This document shows positions 10,620-22,029 of a stretch of 64,000 nt of DNA, piece by piece. The stretch is from positions 7,722,922-7,786,921 of the forward strand of contig NC_092678.1 in assembly GCF_964355755.1 (NCBI RefSeq). Reading direction: 5' to 3'. Each line of letters opens with the position of its first letter. Positions within the stretch are counted from its first letter, which is position 1. The notes under the pieces are model-generated. The model saw only the letters and a list, made by a program, of their open reading frames with translations, was not told the DNA's origin and did no database searches. The translations under genes and the position numbers were made by a program. This stretch comes from Antedon mediterranea. Lineage: Eukaryota; Echinodermata; Crinoidea; Comatulida; Antedonidae.

Positions 10620-11125
10620 AATTAATTAGATTTTCATCTCTTTCGTAAAAATTCATCTCATTTAAAATAGCACGCACCTCGCTTTTTCGTGTTCATTAAT
10701 GTAATTATTTAGATAATTATCTTCTAAAATTGCTATCTTTATTTTACATTTTGATGACATTGTTAAAAATTGTATTAAAAGATGGGTCTCATAATTTCAT
10801 CTATGATACACTGTATATAACATATACAGTGTATTCCATAAATACTGTTATGCTTTATGACACCAAATTGGTAAAATTCAGCCCTGTAAACATATTTAAT
10901 CCAGGTCATAGGATGGCATAATTATTTTCGGTGTTCATATTTTAATGTATGTGCATGTGGTGTTTGCGCAGATAACCCGAATTCGTCAAAGTGACGAGTT
11001 CAAATCTAGTTTTTTTCTGTATTATCCTTCTTCCTTTCCAACCTATTTTTGTGCGCCGCGTTTCTCTAAAACGCGTGCGCACAGCTCGTACATAGCATAG
11101 AAAGGCCGTATTTGCAATTGATTTT
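10620..11125. other. Insertion of unknown type between exons C and D
   Basis: The intron homology of unit C stops at about 10618 and that of unit D starts at about 11125. The roughly 500 bp between are unlike the other units and AT-rich at the left. A possible tRNA-like B box (GAGTTCAAATC, about 10997) and a GCGC-rich patch (11050-11085) lie to the right. No ORF of interest is seen. It may be a non-autonomous element or a unique junction. Confidence 0.35.
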
Positions 11126-11175
11126 CTGTGTATAGTCTTTTATTCTACTCTAGTGAAATATAGTAGTTCAAATAC

Positions 11176-11289
11176 CTTCATACTGGCATCTCTCTCCTGC
11201 ATATCCAGTCCAGCATGAACACCAAAATCCATATCCATAAGAATAAGCCTGACAGGATCCATTTATACAAGGATTTGATGAACATGGAT
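11176..11289 (-). CDS. EGF-like domain exon D (phase 1-1)
   Basis: 114 bp, acceptor AG at 11290-11291, donor GT at 11174-11175. Its coding sequence is identical, base for base by eye, to exon A 8.5 kb away, and so is much of the flanking intron. It encodes the same six-cysteine module. The identity points to very recent duplication or gene conversion. Confidence 0.75.
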
Positions 11290-13320
11290 CTATTCATTTT
11301 ATTCAAATCAACAAAAAAAAACTATAAAACTTTGGTTAAGATAATATGATCATGCACACATAAAGATATTATGTAGACTAATTGCACTGAAATTAATATT
11401 TTTAAATGTATTAAAATTGTGTTAAAAGAAATTACTTTTTACTATTTTAAACAGCCAGATGACCAGTTTGAAGTTAACAAATGACCAGTTTTGAACAATA
11501 ATTGCCAACAAAACTACAACGTTTCTGTTGAATTTTATTCAATACAATCACAGAAAAACAATTGTTCTGTTTCTGCGATAAAATAACCAGTTTCAATAAC
11601 GGTTAAATGGCAGCTTGAAAATAAGGTTTAAAACAACCAATCGATAAACCAGTTATTGCTGTGCCAGTTTTAGCTGCAACTATCAATTATTGTAGCAGAA
11701 TGTTTTTTGACCGCCATGAGTGCATTTTGGGTAATAATTAATGTTTTTTGAGAACCACCTAAATGTGCAAACAAACTCTTTGTCAACTTTAATAAACAAG
11801 TTTCATTAGAAGACGATGAATGGCAAGAGGGCGATATATTGCTATGATGTAGTTTAAGTAGTTCACAACTGTATACATTGAATGGGTGTCATATTGACTT
11901 GTCCCACTTTATGGGGTTTTGTCCAATCTGGTTTTGTATTCAAACTTTTTCACCAACCCTTAATGGTGGCAAACATTTGGTATGCTCTGACCACTGCTTC
12001 ATAGACTTCATGTGTCTACTATTTTGTAAGGCTTCTTCTCGTTTGGCGAGTGTATCGCGCCATGTATCGTGGGGTATCTGCCTGGTAGAAATGGGATGTG
12101 ATGTGGGAAGTCTTTAATTGGCCGGCCGAACACGCACATGGCAGGGGAGAGCTTTGTTTCCTTATCAGGAGTGTTTCAGTACTGTAGCATGGCAAGTTGA
12201 AAGGCATTGGTTTCGAGTTCACCATTCGGTCCCGTGTTGTTGGTTATCAATCTTTTAGCAGTTTTCATGGCAATTTCAACTCGACAATTTGTATGAAGAA
12301 ATGCCACCAAAGAAAGTCGATGATGTACACCCAGGTCCTGAGAAAGTCACAAGTTGCAGTTGATGTGAATTCTAGGCCGCTGTCGGATGATAATTCATCA
12401 CATGCTATAAGTGACAAAAATGCGACGTAGGCTTGTAATGAGACCCTTGGCTCCTTCTGCTGTTTTTTCGACAATTGGCCAATTTGATTATCTGTCAACG
12501 ACAACTAGATAAGTAGTTCCTTTGTAGTAGAAATAGTCGGCGTATATGCACTGGAATGGATAAGCTGGTAATAGTGGAGGGTATGGTGGAGCAGTTGGTT
12601 GTGATGGAGCCATTCGATTGCAATGGTTACATTTGTTTCTGAGTGACAAAATAGCTGTGGTAATTCCGGGCTAAAATATGGACATCTCTGCTCTAGCTAT
12701 CATTGAAGATGTGCCTTGGTGAGCTGCGTGGAGTGTGGTCAGTACATCCTGTCGGAGTGAAGATGGGATTACGATACGCCCCTTGTAACTGTTAGTTGCA
12801 ACTCTCACACGATCCCAGGTAATGCACTCTGTGTCTACGTTGAGAGTAGTGATAACATCGCTTTGTAGTTGTGTTTCCAGTTGCGCAGTCTTCTAATGGG
12901 TGGTCTGTGCTACGAATCCCATCTAAGATTGATTGGCTAAAGTCAAAACACGAGACTTGAGGTGTGGTGTTTTCGGCGATAGTGAGAACGTCATCCTGGA
13001 GATTCATTTGTAATGGATATCGATCACCGGTTGGGTAGCGAGAAACTTTGTCAGCGGCACGGTGTTTTACGCCTGGAACATAAAGCATGCGGAAACGGTA
13101 GCGAAGTGTTTTTTCCTTGATGTTTCTTAGTTGGGCATTTGGTATGTCCTCAAGTGTGCGGTCTCCAAGTACTTTTAGTAGGTGTTTGTGGTACACTGCA
13201 ATTTTCAAGTCACTGCAGCCAAGGACAAAATATCTGGTTTTGTCCAACGCATCTGCGACTGGCAGGGCTTCACCCTCAATGGGTGCGTATCGTGATTCTG
13301 CAGAATGAGTGAATCGACTT

Positions 13321-14064
13321 TTCAATTCAATTCAATTTCTTTATTGCTGCAAATGCCATCAAGGGCTAATATCCGCTTATACTACATCATAAAAACATTA
13401 TACATATTTACATTTAAAATTTAAACACATAAAAATTATAGTCATTACTACTGTTGTAGTTATTATTTTTTAAATTATTGTAATTATTGTTATAATGATT
13501 ATTGTTATAGTTATTATAATAATTAATAAAAGTGTAATAAATTATAGGTCACATCTTAAGGGCAGTTTTAATGTCAAGCACAGAAGAGGAACATGTTAAG
13601 ATGAAAAGATTGAGCGAGTGAGAGAGGTAGAGTAGAGTGAAGAAAACGAGTAGATGTCCTTTAAAGGGAAGATGAGAAGATCGAGTGTCGATTGTGGCGA
13701 AGGACCATAGAAATAGTACGAACAGGAGGAAGAAATGGATGAAGAGGGTGTTCAGGGACTGTGTGATGGCACAAATAAATTTAAGTAAAAAATACTGATG
13801 CCTTAAAGAGAAGGGAATAATATTGAAATTAGAAAAAATGACGGGATAGGTAGAATAAGTAGTGATCAGAGAGGAGTTTAGCGACATAGAGTTAGAGACG
13901 TTTAATTCGGGCGATTTCATATTGGGGGAGGAGACCATAGGTAGAGCAAGAGTATTCAATAGCAGGTTGAATGTAGGATTTATATAAAAAAGCAATAGTA
14001 TCAGAATCAAGGTATTTAAGAATAGAGATTTTTCTGATAGCAGATTTGTAGACAGAAGAAATTT
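13321..14064 (-). mobile_element. LINE fragment nested in Ty3/gypsy pol, TSD GACTT
   Basis: The minus strand encodes an RT C-terminal block (DSDTIAFLYKSYIQPAIEYS at about 13940-14000) and a long 3' UTR ending in (GAATT)n at 13321. GACTT at 13316-13320 and at 14065-14069 brackets it as a target duplication, and the Ty3 reading continues on both sides (VTLIGS / SRFTHSAE). The 3' 300 bp match 30346-30660. Confidence 0.8.
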
Positions 14065-14073
14065 GACTTCCTA

Positions 14074-14113
14074 TCAGGGTGACCTTCAGGGTGACCTTCA
14101 GGGTGACCTTCCA
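14074..14113. repeat. 12-bp tandem triplication within Ty3 pol
   Basis: The unit CAGGGTGACCTT is present three times. It adds an in-frame repeat of four residues (KVTL) to the pol reading just right of the LINE target site. Confidence 0.8.
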
Positions 14114-14754
14114 GCAAAATGGTTCAGTTTTACCACAATCACAATGTTTCTGAAATAGCCAAAATCCAGCCCTGTTTTTGACCAGTCGGTTGCAAGGCAA
14201 GTAGGCTTTGATTTCACACCTTCTTCAATTTCGTTTATGATCACCATTTTTGATTCTTCAAATATATTTTTGAGGTAGTCATCCTAGCGGAATGGTACTG
14301 TATTCCCGGTTTCAGTAGTTCGCGGAGTGGGAGCATCTTTTTTGCCTTTGAGAATGCATAAAGCCACTTGGTTAATTAGGCCGAACTATGAGCAAATGTC
14401 GGTGATATTCTTCGGTGTAGGAAAGTCTTTGATGGCCTTCAGATATTTTCGATGAATGTGGTGAGATGGCGGTCATCTTCATGAAGTGCCACACTATGGT
14501 AGCCGTTCCAGGCATCAAATACTGTTGTCTTTGTTCCATGTGGAACAGCTCCTGCTTGGTGGAATGGAGATCGAGTGTGGTGGGTATCATGTGTGGCGTG
14601 GGCTATCCACCAGGAGCCTCATTGGAGGACCTTCCATCTTCGGGGGTGTTTGTTGGTCACCGGTGTTAAAATTACTGGACTTGTAGTAATCAATGAGAAA
14701 CTGTTGTAAGCGAATGTGATTGTCATCTGTAGCTGGAAAAGGTAATTTGCGGAT

Positions 14755-15851
14755 AACTAATTATAAAATGATATTTACTTCTATTTAATTAAAATAGTAG
14801 GGTTTTAGGAAAAATACAGTATTTGCTGAGCTTAATAAATCCTGATCAGCTTTCACCACTGTGACTTTGAATGGGTTTGGGTGTAGGAAGTCAAATTGTT
14901 AAATGTCTTTAGTAGATTTCTATTTAACATATTTGCATTGTATACTTGCTTTATAAATTGATAAATGAAAACAAAAAACAAGATTCATTAATTATCTACC
15001 TAAAATCAACATTCGCACAGTATCAGGGCTGTAATTGTAAGAGAACTGATTTTGAATATCGAAACGTGGCAGGCTATAGGTGCTTGACCTTTGACAAGAT
15101 CGCCTAAAATTTATAATTTAAAACTACGATACTTAGTATTGTATATTGACGGGAAATGGTAAAAACATTATATTTTATTTATTTGACTTTGCTTCTCCTC
15201 GCTATGTGTGTAGAGGAACTCTACAACATGTTTTCGTGAAGCGATTTTTGTTTCGCTGACCAAACTGTTTCTTTTTTACATGTTTTTACACAGGGTTATT
15301 AGGCTTGCAGCGCATTTATTTGGGCACATTTGATAGGTAAACAAAATCTAAAACGGCGGGAGAGTATGTGTCAATTAGTTGAAAGAGAGCACGCCTTTGA
15401 GTACTCTCAGTAAAAAATAAAGATTGTACCTTTGTTGATCATTGGTGAATTTGAGTTTTAATGTTATTTGATAATGATAAATCTTATTAATCTTTGCGAT
15501 GTAAATCAAGTTAAATAAGTTGAAGGATATCATCTTAAAATCATTGGTTTATTATTACATACCTTAGTGGATTTTAGACTACACCATGGCATCCGTTTGA
15601 TGCAGAGTGTTTGTGACAGCAATATGTCTTATTAAAGGTTTATTATGAAATATTGAATTTGCTGAGTTAGCTATGTTTGGTTTATACATAAATATGTTTA
15701 ATAAGTCTAGTTCAGGTTAATTGATGTTAAGCCGTTACCGTATTATACATACAGTGTATGGTAAATAACTTAATCAAATAGTGTGTTGAACATAAAGTCA
15801 GGTCACGATAGAGGGCTCACTTGTCGTGTGACCTCTGACATGTAAACAAAG
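14755..15851. other. Duplicated and unique intronic or intergenic DNA
   Basis: About 14755-15050 matches 30955-31290 (AAAATAGTAGGGTTTT, GCTTTATAAA, CCTAAAATCAACAT), so the segmental duplication seen around the EGF exons extends here. The rest, to 15851, holds no recognisable gene. Confidence 0.5.
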
Positions 15852-15978
15852 ATGTCAGCACCCACGAGTTCGCCGCGCAATGTGACGATACATGTCTTGG
15901 AGTATTTACAACCTTTTGTTGAATTTGTTAATCGCATGCTAAATATAAGTAATATTACGGTGGGATATTTGTCTGCAG
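15852..15978 (+). CDS. Possible first coding exon of an unknown gene
   Basis: An ATG preceded by AACAAAG opens a frame of 42 codons (starting MSAPTSSPRNVTIHVLEYLQ), ending at CTGCAG with a GTATAT donor at 15979. It contains two N-glycosylation sequons (NVT, NIS/NIT region). CpG-containing sequence precedes it, unlike most of the surroundings. No downstream exon that continues the frame was found before the BEL element at 16485. I do not recognise the product. It may equally be chance or a gene fragment. Confidence 0.25.
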
Positions 15979-16479
15979 GTATATGTTGTATTAGGAAGGC
16001 ACAGGCTTTCAGTGTAGATTCAAGTAGTCATCTGAGCTAGAGCGACCACAATCACGTAACAATTATACTTATATATGTTTATTATTTCACTGTTACAGTT
16101 GTGATGATGCTTAAGGCTTCAGCGTTATGTTTATCCTTGTGTAATTCAATATGTTATCAATGATTCACAATTCCAATGCTTTATAGTGATTTACGTTTCT
16201 TACTATGTTGTTCTTTATTTAGTCACCAGACCGACGGACACATAATAAATGTTGAAATCTCAAAGTGGTTTGTTGTTTTGCGTCGTTTTATGTGGTACAC
16301 TATAAGCTTGGATGATTATTACAGAGGGTTGAAAGTTGCTGCGAAGTATCCTTGTTTCAACACGCTACACGATTAATGGTCAAGTCCGTAACAGGGGTGT
16401 ATATAATTACCGCGCTAAGCACATGATACTGGTGCTCTAATACTATGAAGGAACTAATTTTCCTCGATGGGAATGGTAA
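15979..16479. other. No supported gene
   Basis: One 66-codon frame (16176-16376) is present, but it has no recognisable motif and no consistent join to the candidate exon at 15852. Otherwise nothing is seen up to the BEL target site. Confidence 0.4.
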
Positions 16480-16484
16480 ATGGG

Positions 16485-16734
16485 TGTCACGGAACTAATA
16501 AATAAACATTTATCACACCGATCAGTATAACCAAGTCTTTATTCGTTTGAGTTTGTGTGTGTGTGTGTGGCTGTAAAAAAGGGTGTGAATCGACACCTCT
16601 TTCAATATCTTGCATAAAACATCGTTTTGAGATGAAAACAATATATGTGACTGCCGAGCCGCCATTAACACTTATCGAACAGTGGAGACAAACTATAGAG
16701 GGCGGTACGCATAACAAATTATCAATCGCGAACA
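16485..16734 (-). repeat. BEL/Pao 3' LTR
   Basis: 250 bp, TG...CA, identical by eye to 22604-22853. Contains a (GT)n run at about 16553-16569. Confidence 0.9.
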
Positions 16735-16851
16735 GAACTCCCCCTGTGATGTAACACATCACAATAACTACATACTAAATAACATAACTATAAAGCATTT
16801 AAATAACAATACAAACTTCCTAAAACAAGAAGTAAGCAATCGAATCTAGAG

Positions 16852-17316
16852 TTATTTACTGTCCGATTCCACAAGTAGCACTAATTCATGCACAGGTCTG
16901 TTAAAACTCTTTCCGCTTGGCAAACGTACACTGACTTTACGAACGCAACCATCTTCTCCTGGGAAAACATTGTTCACAATGCCCATTGGCCACCGAATTC
17001 TTTTGGCACTGTTGTCTTTCAACAACACCACATCTCCAATTTTCATATTGCTTGCCTTGTCTTTCCATTTACGTCGTGGTTGTAATGTTTGCAAATATTC
17101 AAGTCGCCATCTTTTCCAGAACTGATCAGCCATAATCTGAACCAGTCTCCATTGGGCCTTGTACATGTTTTGCACGGTCCTTTCAATTATCACTTCTTCT
17201 ATTCCTGGGTGCTTTTGAGTTAACAACATAGACGGTGTGAGGTATACAAAATCATCTGCATGGTTGCTTAATGGAACAAGAGGTCTTGAATTAATAATAG
17301 CAACAACCTCTGACAT
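16852..17316 (-). pseudogene. BEL pol C-terminal piece (DUF5641-type) after a stop
   Basis: 155 codons in the same frame as the pol ORF that ends at 17332. Only an in-frame TAA (17332-17334) and five codons lie between the two, so this is the natural C-terminus cut off by one nonsense mutation. It shows IINSRPL, LTPSMLL, QMADQFWKRWRLEYL and GDVVLLKD, the usual tail after a BEL integrase. The tail ends before the 3' LTR. Confidence 0.88.
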
Positions 17317-17331
17317 AATCGTTGTTAGGAC

Positions 17332-20300
17332 TTAGTGACTCATGTTTTTATTTTGGTGGTCAACCAGCATTCCATCCAGCACTCTTCTAGTAATCCCGAT
17401 CATTCTCTCCCACGCACCTCCCATATGGGATGCGTGGGGCGGGTTCATTTTCCATTCTATTTGATTCTTCACAAGATGGGTATGCAAATCATCATCGTTG
17501 CTTGCACCTATAAAGTTAGTGCCTTGATCTGATCGAAGGGTTTTGATTTTGCCTCTGACAGACACAAACCTCCTAAGTGCATTGATGAAAGATGACGTTG
17601 ACATTTCTTCAATTACTTCAATATGAATTGCTCTCGTGGATAAGCATGAGAACATAACGGCCCATCTTTTGTTTTTCGCTATACCGCCTCTTGTACGTCT
17701 GGCCACTATGTCCCAGGGTCCAAAACAATCAACGCCTACATGTGTGAAAGCTGGATCGCAAGACATTCGGTCTTCTGGCATGTCTCCCATCCTTTGAACA
17801 GCTAAAGTTCTTCTAAGTTTCCGGCACAGTACACAACGGTAAATCACTGAGGACACTAATTTTTTACAACTTGTGATCCAATAACCTGCTTGTCTGATCA
17901 TCCCTTCAGTTAAGTGTCTGCCTTGGTGATGTATTTTCGTGTGGTAATGATGAACAAGTAGCTTCGCCACATGGCTATTTCCTGGAATTAGTGTAGGGTG
18001 TTTTTCGATGAAGGGAAGTTTAGACTTGTGTAATCTACCACCAACGCTTAACAAACCTTCAGCTTTTAACATTGGTGATAGGGCTATCACGGAGCTATTT
18101 CTGTGAACAGGCTTTCCTGCTCTCAGGCAGTTTATCTCACTGTCGTAGAACTGTCTTTGCAAATCTTTGATGATAACGATTTCAGCTTGTCTGTATTCGT
18201 CTATGGATCTATGCTGCGTGCATATATGCCACCCAGAACATTGTGATGTCTTCTCACCTGCTCTGAATGAAGATGCTTGATGTTTCAAGTAAGTAATTGC
18301 TCTTGTCAAGCCTGTCCATGTAGAAAAGTGTTTTATTCTCTCTTCACTGAGCATCTGGGGTTTGATTACCACTGTTTTAAAGGTGGTAACTTCTTCTTTT
18401 CTAATTTCCTTGTCGTTTTCAGGGTCAACAAGAGGAAATGATGATTCTTCTTCTTTATGCAAATGTTGAGGGCCAGTGAGCCAAGCACATGACTGCAATT
18501 TTGATGGGTCAACATATCTAGTTCCATGATCTGCTGGATTTTGATCAGTTGGCACATAATTCCATTGATGTGGTTCACATACTAACAGCACCTTTTCGAC
18601 TCTGTTGGCAACATAAGTATGAAATCGTCTTGTAGTGTTGTTCAAGTACCCTAAGCATACCCTGCTGTCTGAATGGTATATGATGTCACTTGGAGGAAAG
18701 TGTAGTTCTGTGATGATGATTTTAGCTAGTTCTGTAGCAACTACAGTAGAACAGAGTTCAAGACGAGGAATAGTATGTCCTTGTTTAGGAGCTATACGTG
18801 ATTTTCCAATGAGGAATCCAACCTCGGTTCCGTGGATAGTGGTTGTTCTTAAGAATGCTACAGCTGCAACCGCTTGTTCTGAAGCATCACAGTACACATG
18901 CACCTTTGTATTTATCACATCCTTTCTTAGACTTTTGTGGTAAGTTCTTTGGATTTTTAGTGATGCCAGCTTCTTCAGGCTTTCTTTCCATGCGTCCCAC
19001 TTATGTTTCATCCCTTCTGGCAATGGGTCATCCCAGTCTAGTTTAAGATGCATGATCGTTCGGAATAGAACTCGTCCACGAACCAGCACAGGGGAAATGA
19101 AGCCCAATGGGTCGTATATACTATTAATGGTAGCTAGAACGCCACGTTTTGTGAATGGCTTTTCTTCGGGGTTAATGTGGAATGTAAATACATCTTCAAA
19201 TAGTCTCCATTGTAAGCCTAGACTTCTTTGAATAGGAGCGCCTCCTTCTTCCACATTAAAATCTCTGATTTCTTTGGCAATGTCTTCTCGTTCAAAAGCA
19301 TTCAACACCTCTTGGCTATTTGACGAAATCTTATGTAGGCGTACACCACCACTGGTCATCAATGCCTGTTGTGTTCGCTTCATTAAGGAGATTGCTGTAG
19401 CGTTGTCTTCACAAGATGTTAAGCCGTCGTCTACGTAAAAATTGTTATTCACAAAATCTACAACATCAGGGTCGGCTTCCTTGACAATTTCACGTAACCC
19501 ATAGTTGGCAACTGCTGGTGAGGGCTTGTTCCCAAAGACATGCTTACACATCCTGTACTCTATCAGTGGTTTGCTTAGGTCATTTTCTTCATACCAGAAA
19601 AACCTCAAAAAGTTCCTATGCTTTTCGACTACTCCAAAGCAATAGAACATGCTTTCTATATCACCACACACTGCTACGCCTTCTCTTCGGAAACGCATCA
19701 ACACACCAACTAGTCCGTTCGTTAAGTCCGGCCCTTTGAATAGAACTTGGTTCAGCGATACTCCCTGAAAGACGGCGGAAGAGTCAAACACACCTCTTAT
19801 TTTCTCCAATTTCTTAGGGTGGTAAACACCAAATAGAGGTAAGTACCAGCGTTCTTCGTGTGCTTTAAGTGGTGGTGCCTTTTCTGCATGTCCATTATCT
19901 AATACTCCTTTCATGAAGGCGATGAAGTGTTGTCTTTTGATACTATCCTTTTCAAGAGATTTGTGAAGTATCAGTGCTCTCTTCAATGCCTGTTCTCGGT
20001 TGTTAGGAAGTCTAGGTCTTGGTGTCCGAAAAGGTAATAGAGCAGTCCACTGTTTATCAGGATTTAACTTTCCTTCAGTCTCCATAATCTTTAAAAACTG
20101 CTTCTCTTCTCTTGAAAAACTTATTGTGTCTTCACCGCTGTCGAAAAGTTCATCCACTTTCACTTTGTTAGGACATGGGTCTAGTGTGGAAGGTTTTCCA
20201 TTACTTTGGATTTGAACACTTGTTCTGCATGCTGATATAGAAGTGTTAGGTACATGCACCTCTCCAAGGCAGGTCTCACCTATGACGACCCAACCCAAAT

Positions 20301-22029
20301 CAAGTCTTTGTCCCCAAGGTGCGTTGTCCGGACCATTTATCACTTCTCGCACCTTATGTACTTGGGGGGCATCACGGCCTAGAAGTATCAGCACCTCAGC
20401 AGACTGGTCGATAGATGGAATTTTTGCCGCGATGGATTCAAGATGTGGGAAAGCCATTGCAACTTCCGGTGTAGGGATTTCTGACTTATTTCCAGGAATT
20501 TCTTCACATTCAAGTAGGTTAGGTAGAATTATTTGAACCTCTCTGTTGATTGCTTCAACAACCACGGATTGCAGTTTTCTACCAGTAGTTTTCTTTTCTC
20601 CATTACAAGTTTTTATTCTATAGTTGATTAGTTCACCAGATATTTCGAGCAGGTCAAACATCTTGCTAGCCACCAATGATTTGTTGCTTTGTTCGTCGAT
20701 AAGTACATATGTTTTTACTACCTTGTCAGGATTCTCTTTCAGGTACACATTAGCTAGACATATCTTCGAGCACGATCTACTTACTCCTTCTCTGCCACAG
20801 ATGTCCAGACAGCTAGGAGATACATATTCAAGTTCGTTTGTGGCAGATGCATTCTTGCCAACCTGTTTAGGTGGTGTTGAGGTATTCTTTTCAACATTTT
20901 TAACTTGTTTTGGTTGTGCTGAGTCGTTCTTTTCAATATTTTTAACCTCTTGTGGAGGTGTTGAGGTGTCCTTTTGAGTATTCTTAGCCTGTTTAGGTGT
21001 TGTAGAGGTATATGTTTGATTGTGTAAAACATCTAAATGTCCTTCACTTTTACATATTTCACACTTCACTCTAGCTTTACATTCCTTTGCAAAATGAGAC
21101 CTCCCTAGGCATCGGAAGCATAATTTGTAGTCCTTAATAAGTTTCTTCTTTTCCAAGTATGATTTCGCTATGAACACCCTGCATTTCACCAATGGATGTT
21201 TTCCTTCATGCAGTGGGCACATGCCATCATTAACATATTTATTTGTAATATTTGTATTCTTTACATTCACCAATGTTCGTTGAGCCTTTGAGACACCTTT
21301 ACCACTGTTCTTGTGATTAGCTGGCCTGCAGAAGCTAGGATCATTCCATATCTTAGAATATTTTTGAACAAACTTGACATATACATTGAATGGTGGAAAT
21401 AGAACTTTATGGTCCAACTTGTACTGTGAGCCTGTCATACACCATTTTTCTTGAAGGTTGTTAGGAAGCTTTTCGACAAGTGGGTGCAAACCCCTTGCAG
21501 AGTCCAAGGCAGCTAGGCCTGGATATATACCTTCTTCTTTCATATACTGAATTTCATTCATCAGCTGGCTGAATAGCATTATTTTCTCAGCCTCCCATGT
21601 ATTTATTTTAGGAAAAGTCTCTATTCTAGTCTGAATATCCTTCTCTAATGCTTCGGCTGAACCATACTTGTTGTCAAGAATCCCCCAAATCCGTTCTAAT
21701 CCTAATTCTGGTCTGGAAATGTGTGAATTGTAAATTGAAATAGATAATTTGTGAGACTCGCTACCCAGCCATTTCATTAAAAGTTCCAACTTTTGTGACG
21801 GTGTCAAGTTTAATTCCATTGTGGTATTGTGGAAGGCTGCCTTCCATGCCCGGTAATGTGCTGCTTTGTCAGTAAACTTTCTTAGGCTGTTGTTTACCAA
21901 CTCCTTCTTTAGGAGAGCATTACCTATCTGCGAAGCCGCCTCTATAACTGTCGTAGGTCTGCTAGATTTATCAGGTATCGAACCTTCTGGTGTAAGATTT
22001 AACGCTGGATTGGGATGAGGATTTTTCAT
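17332..22029 (-). CDS. BEL/Pao gag-pol polyprotein
   Basis: 1565 codons. In order: a DUF1759-type gag region (about residues 45-200); CCHC zinc knuckles (CFRCLGRSHFAKEC at about 300, then CEICKSEGH); a linker of four imperfect 14-residue K/N-rich repeats (about 340-395); an aspartic protease region (LIDEQSNKSL at about 443, where a D-G-S type box is expected, so the active site looks divergent); RT with YVDDG at about 865; RNase H with VYCDASEQ at about 1046; integrase H2C2 zinc finger (HHYHTKIHHQ ... CVLCRK at about 1360) and the D, D, E residues in GVDCFGPW, RSDQGTNF and GGAWERM (about 1433, 1500, 1538). The start ATG overlaps the stop of the upstream gag ORF as ATGA. A premature TAA removes the last 160 codons. 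Confidence 0.93.
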   Translation of the reverse strand: MKNPHPNPALNLTPEGSIPDKSSRPTTVIEAASQIGNALLKKELVNNSLRKFTDKAAHYRAWKAAFHNTTMELNLTPSQKLELLMKWLGSESHKLSISIYNSHISRPELGLERIWGILDNKYGSAEALEKDIQTRIETFPKINTWEAEKIMLFSQLMNEIQYMKEEGIYPGLAALDSARGLHPLVEKLPNNLQEKWCMTGSQYKLDHKVLFPPFNVYVKFVQKYSKIWNDPSFCRPANHKNSGKGVSKAQRTLVNVKNTNITNKYVNDGMCPLHEGKHPLVKCRVFIAKSYLEKKKLIKDYKLCFRCLGRSHFAKECKARVKCEICKSEGHLDVLHNQTYTSTTPKQAKNTQKDTSTPPQEVKNIEKNDSAQPKQVKNVEKNTSTPPKQVGKNASATNELEYVSPSCLDICGREGVSRSCSKICLANVYLKENPDKVVKTYVLIDEQSNKSLVASKMFDLLEISGELINYRIKTCNGEKKTTGRKLQSVVVEAINREVQIILPNLLECEEIPGNKSEIPTPEVAMAFPHLESIAAKIPSIDQSAEVLILLGRDAPQVHKVREVINGPDNAPWGQRLDLGWVVIGETCLGEVHVPNTSISACRTSVQIQSNGKPSTLDPCPNKVKVDELFDSGEDTISFSREEKQFLKIMETEGKLNPDKQWTALLPFRTPRPRLPNNREQALKRALILHKSLEKDSIKRQHFIAFMKGVLDNGHAEKAPPLKAHEERWYLPLFGVYHPKKLEKIRGVFDSSAVFQGVSLNQVLFKGPDLTNGLVGVLMRFRREGVAVCGDIESMFYCFGVVEKHRNFLRFFWYEENDLSKPLIEYRMCKHVFGNKPSPAVANYGLREIVKEADPDVVDFVNNNFYVDDGLTSCEDNATAISLMKRTQQALMTSGGVRLHKISSNSQEVLNAFEREDIAKEIRDFNVEEGGAPIQRSLGLQWRLFEDVFTFHINPEEKPFTKRGVLATINSIYDPLGFISPVLVRGRVLFRTIMHLKLDWDDPLPEGMKHKWDAWKESLKKLASLKIQRTYHKSLRKDVINTKVHVYCDASEQAVAAVAFLRTTTIHGTEVGFLIGKSRIAPKQGHTIPRLELCSTVVATELAKIIITELHFPPSDIIYHSDSRVCLGYLNNTTRRFHTYVANRVEKVLLVCEPHQWNYVPTDQNPADHGTRYVDPSKLQSCAWLTGPQHLHKEEESSFPLVDPENDKEIRKEEVTTFKTVVIKPQMLSEERIKHFSTWTGLTRAITYLKHQASSFRAGEKTSQCSGWHICTQHRSIDEYRQAEIVIIKDLQRQFYDSEINCLRAGKPVHRNSSVIALSPMLKAEGLLSVGGRLHKSKLPFIEKHPTLIPGNSHVAKLLVHHYHTKIHHQGRHLTEGMIRQAGYWITSCKKLVSSVIYRCVLCRKLRRTLAVQRMGDMPEDRMSCDPAFTHVGVDCFGPWDIVARRTRGGIAKNKRWAVMFSCLSTRAIHIEVIEEMSTSSFINALRRFVSVRGKIKTLRSDQGTNFIGASNDDDLHTHLVKNQIEWKMNPPHASHMGGAWERMIGITRRVLDGMLVDHQNKNMSH

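Larger units (their letters stand above)
11880..14690 (-). pseudogene. Degenerate Ty3/gypsy pol, split by a LINE
   Basis: Right to left on the minus strand: RT (TVFDAWNGYHSVALHEDD at about 14470-14525), the connection region (DFPTPKNITDIC, then LRELLKPG at about 14295), then NRAGFWLFQKHCDCG (14125-14170). After the LINE insertion comes RNase H (SRFTHSAESRYAPIEGEALP at 13260-13318, AADKVSRYP at 13030-13060), then the integrase zinc region (GRIVIPSSLRQDVLTTLHAA at about 12720-12780) and core (DELSSDSGLEFTSTATCDFL at about 12340-12400). Several frameshifts and stops break it. It is inserted in duplicated intron sequence to the right of exon D. Confidence 0.85.
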
